From: Ferranicluibacter quercicola
GTDB lineage: Bacteria; Pseudomonadota; Alphaproteobacteria; Rhizobiales; Rhizobiaceae
NCBI RefSeq assembly: GCF_021168455.1
Contig: NZ_JAJOZR010000005.1
Coordinates: forward strand, 248,001-312,000
Direction: 5' to 3'
Length of the DNA stretch: 64,000 bases
Below the pieces are notes generated by a model, which saw nothing but the letters and a program-made list of their open reading frames with translations, was not told where the DNA came from and did not search any database. This document shows positions 63,949 to 64,000 of the stretch, piece after piece (position 1 is the stretch's first letter; each line of letters begins with the position of its first letter). The position numbers and the translations under genes are program-made.

Positions 63949-64000
63949 TGGCGGAGGCCTCGCTCGCCGGCGCCCGAACCGAAGCCTCCGGCGCATCGCG
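63948..64000 (+). CDS. Start of a downstream gene, probably sulfonate ABC permease
   Basis: ATG at 63948 overlaps the binding-protein stop. Only 17 codons are in the window (MAEASLAGARTEASGAS), a disordered Ala/Ser-rich N-terminus such as often precedes SsuC. Identity as permease is inferred from gene order only. Confidence 0.5.
   Translation, partial: MAEASLAGARTEASGAS

Noticed and set aside
1..64000. CRISPR arrays, tRNA or rRNA genes, prophage
   Set aside because: No spaced direct repeats, no cloverleaf or rRNA-like stretches, and no phage structural genes were seen.

Overview
The window is a chromosomal-type segment of a high-GC alphaproteobacterium, most likely Rhizobiaceae (Hyphomicrobiales). 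Evidence: a choline-O-sulfate/choline operon in the rhizobial order betI-betC-betB-betA, an asparaginase of the Rhizobium etli (class 3) type, a TIGR03808-like Tat-exported repeat protein, and rhizobial-looking codon use. Genes are densely packed on both strands. I found no rRNA, tRNA or CRISPR array. The assignment to a genus is not possible from the sequence alone.

Layout. 1-8.4 kb: housekeeping and sensory genes (a PAS-GAF-GGDEF protein running off the left edge, a beta-helix Tat protein, GST, a DeoR regulator, a DMT transporter, a quinone oxidoreductase, a DUF3750 protein, asparaginase), plus a short transcription unit with a 24-codon ORF and its own terminator at 6.2-6.4 kb. 8.5-14.6 kb: the bet operon, with a perfect BetI-type palindrome in front of it. 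It is interrupted between betB and betA by an oppositely oriented RelE/HigB-like toxin and HTH antitoxin pair. 14.6-17.5 kb: an E. coli-type serA gene lying between two decayed, same-orientation fragments of one IS5-family element. 17.7-21.1 kb: cysH-cysD-cysN for sulfate assimilation. 21.1-24.4 kb: a copper cassette (copZ, copA, cueR) with two textbook CueR promoters. 24.5-28.6 kb: M20 amidohydrolase, PHB-depolymerase-like esterase, Na+/H+ antiporter.

28.6-32.7 kb: metQ-metN-metI followed by a flavin monooxygenase of the luciferase-like (LLM) family. 32.9-36.4 kb: a CopC-CopD fusion, a YcnI protein, a small hydrolase. 36.6-39.2 kb: two divergent LLM monooxygenases. 39.4-48.9 kb: ordinary genes (HPP-CBS protein, KefF/KefC pair, rpsU, an Old Yellow Enzyme, VOC protein, PaiB, MarR and MFS).

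49-64 kb: a second organosulfur region. It holds a DszC-like monooxygenase; a six-gene unit made of a sugar-type (CUT2) ABC importer plus SfnB-like and DmoA-like monooxygenases; a CurA-like reductase; a metY-desaturase-PhnD-like unit; and the start of an ssu-type sulfonate transporter.

The theme linking the two halves is sulfur. Sulfate reduction (cysHDN), methionine-type uptake (metQNI), sulfonate uptake (ssuA and a partial permease), four LLM and two acyl-CoA-dehydrogenase-fold monooxygenases likely to release sulfite or methanesulfinate-like products, and O-acetylhomoserine sulfhydrylase (metY) to fix the sulfide, together make a plausible route from organic sulfur to methionine and cysteine. 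A recurring TCTAY-N7-RTAGA-like inverted repeat in front of several of these genes may be a shared sulfur-starvation operator. The CUT2-SfnB-DmoA operon and the metY-desaturase-PhnD operon are the best candidates for undescribed systems.
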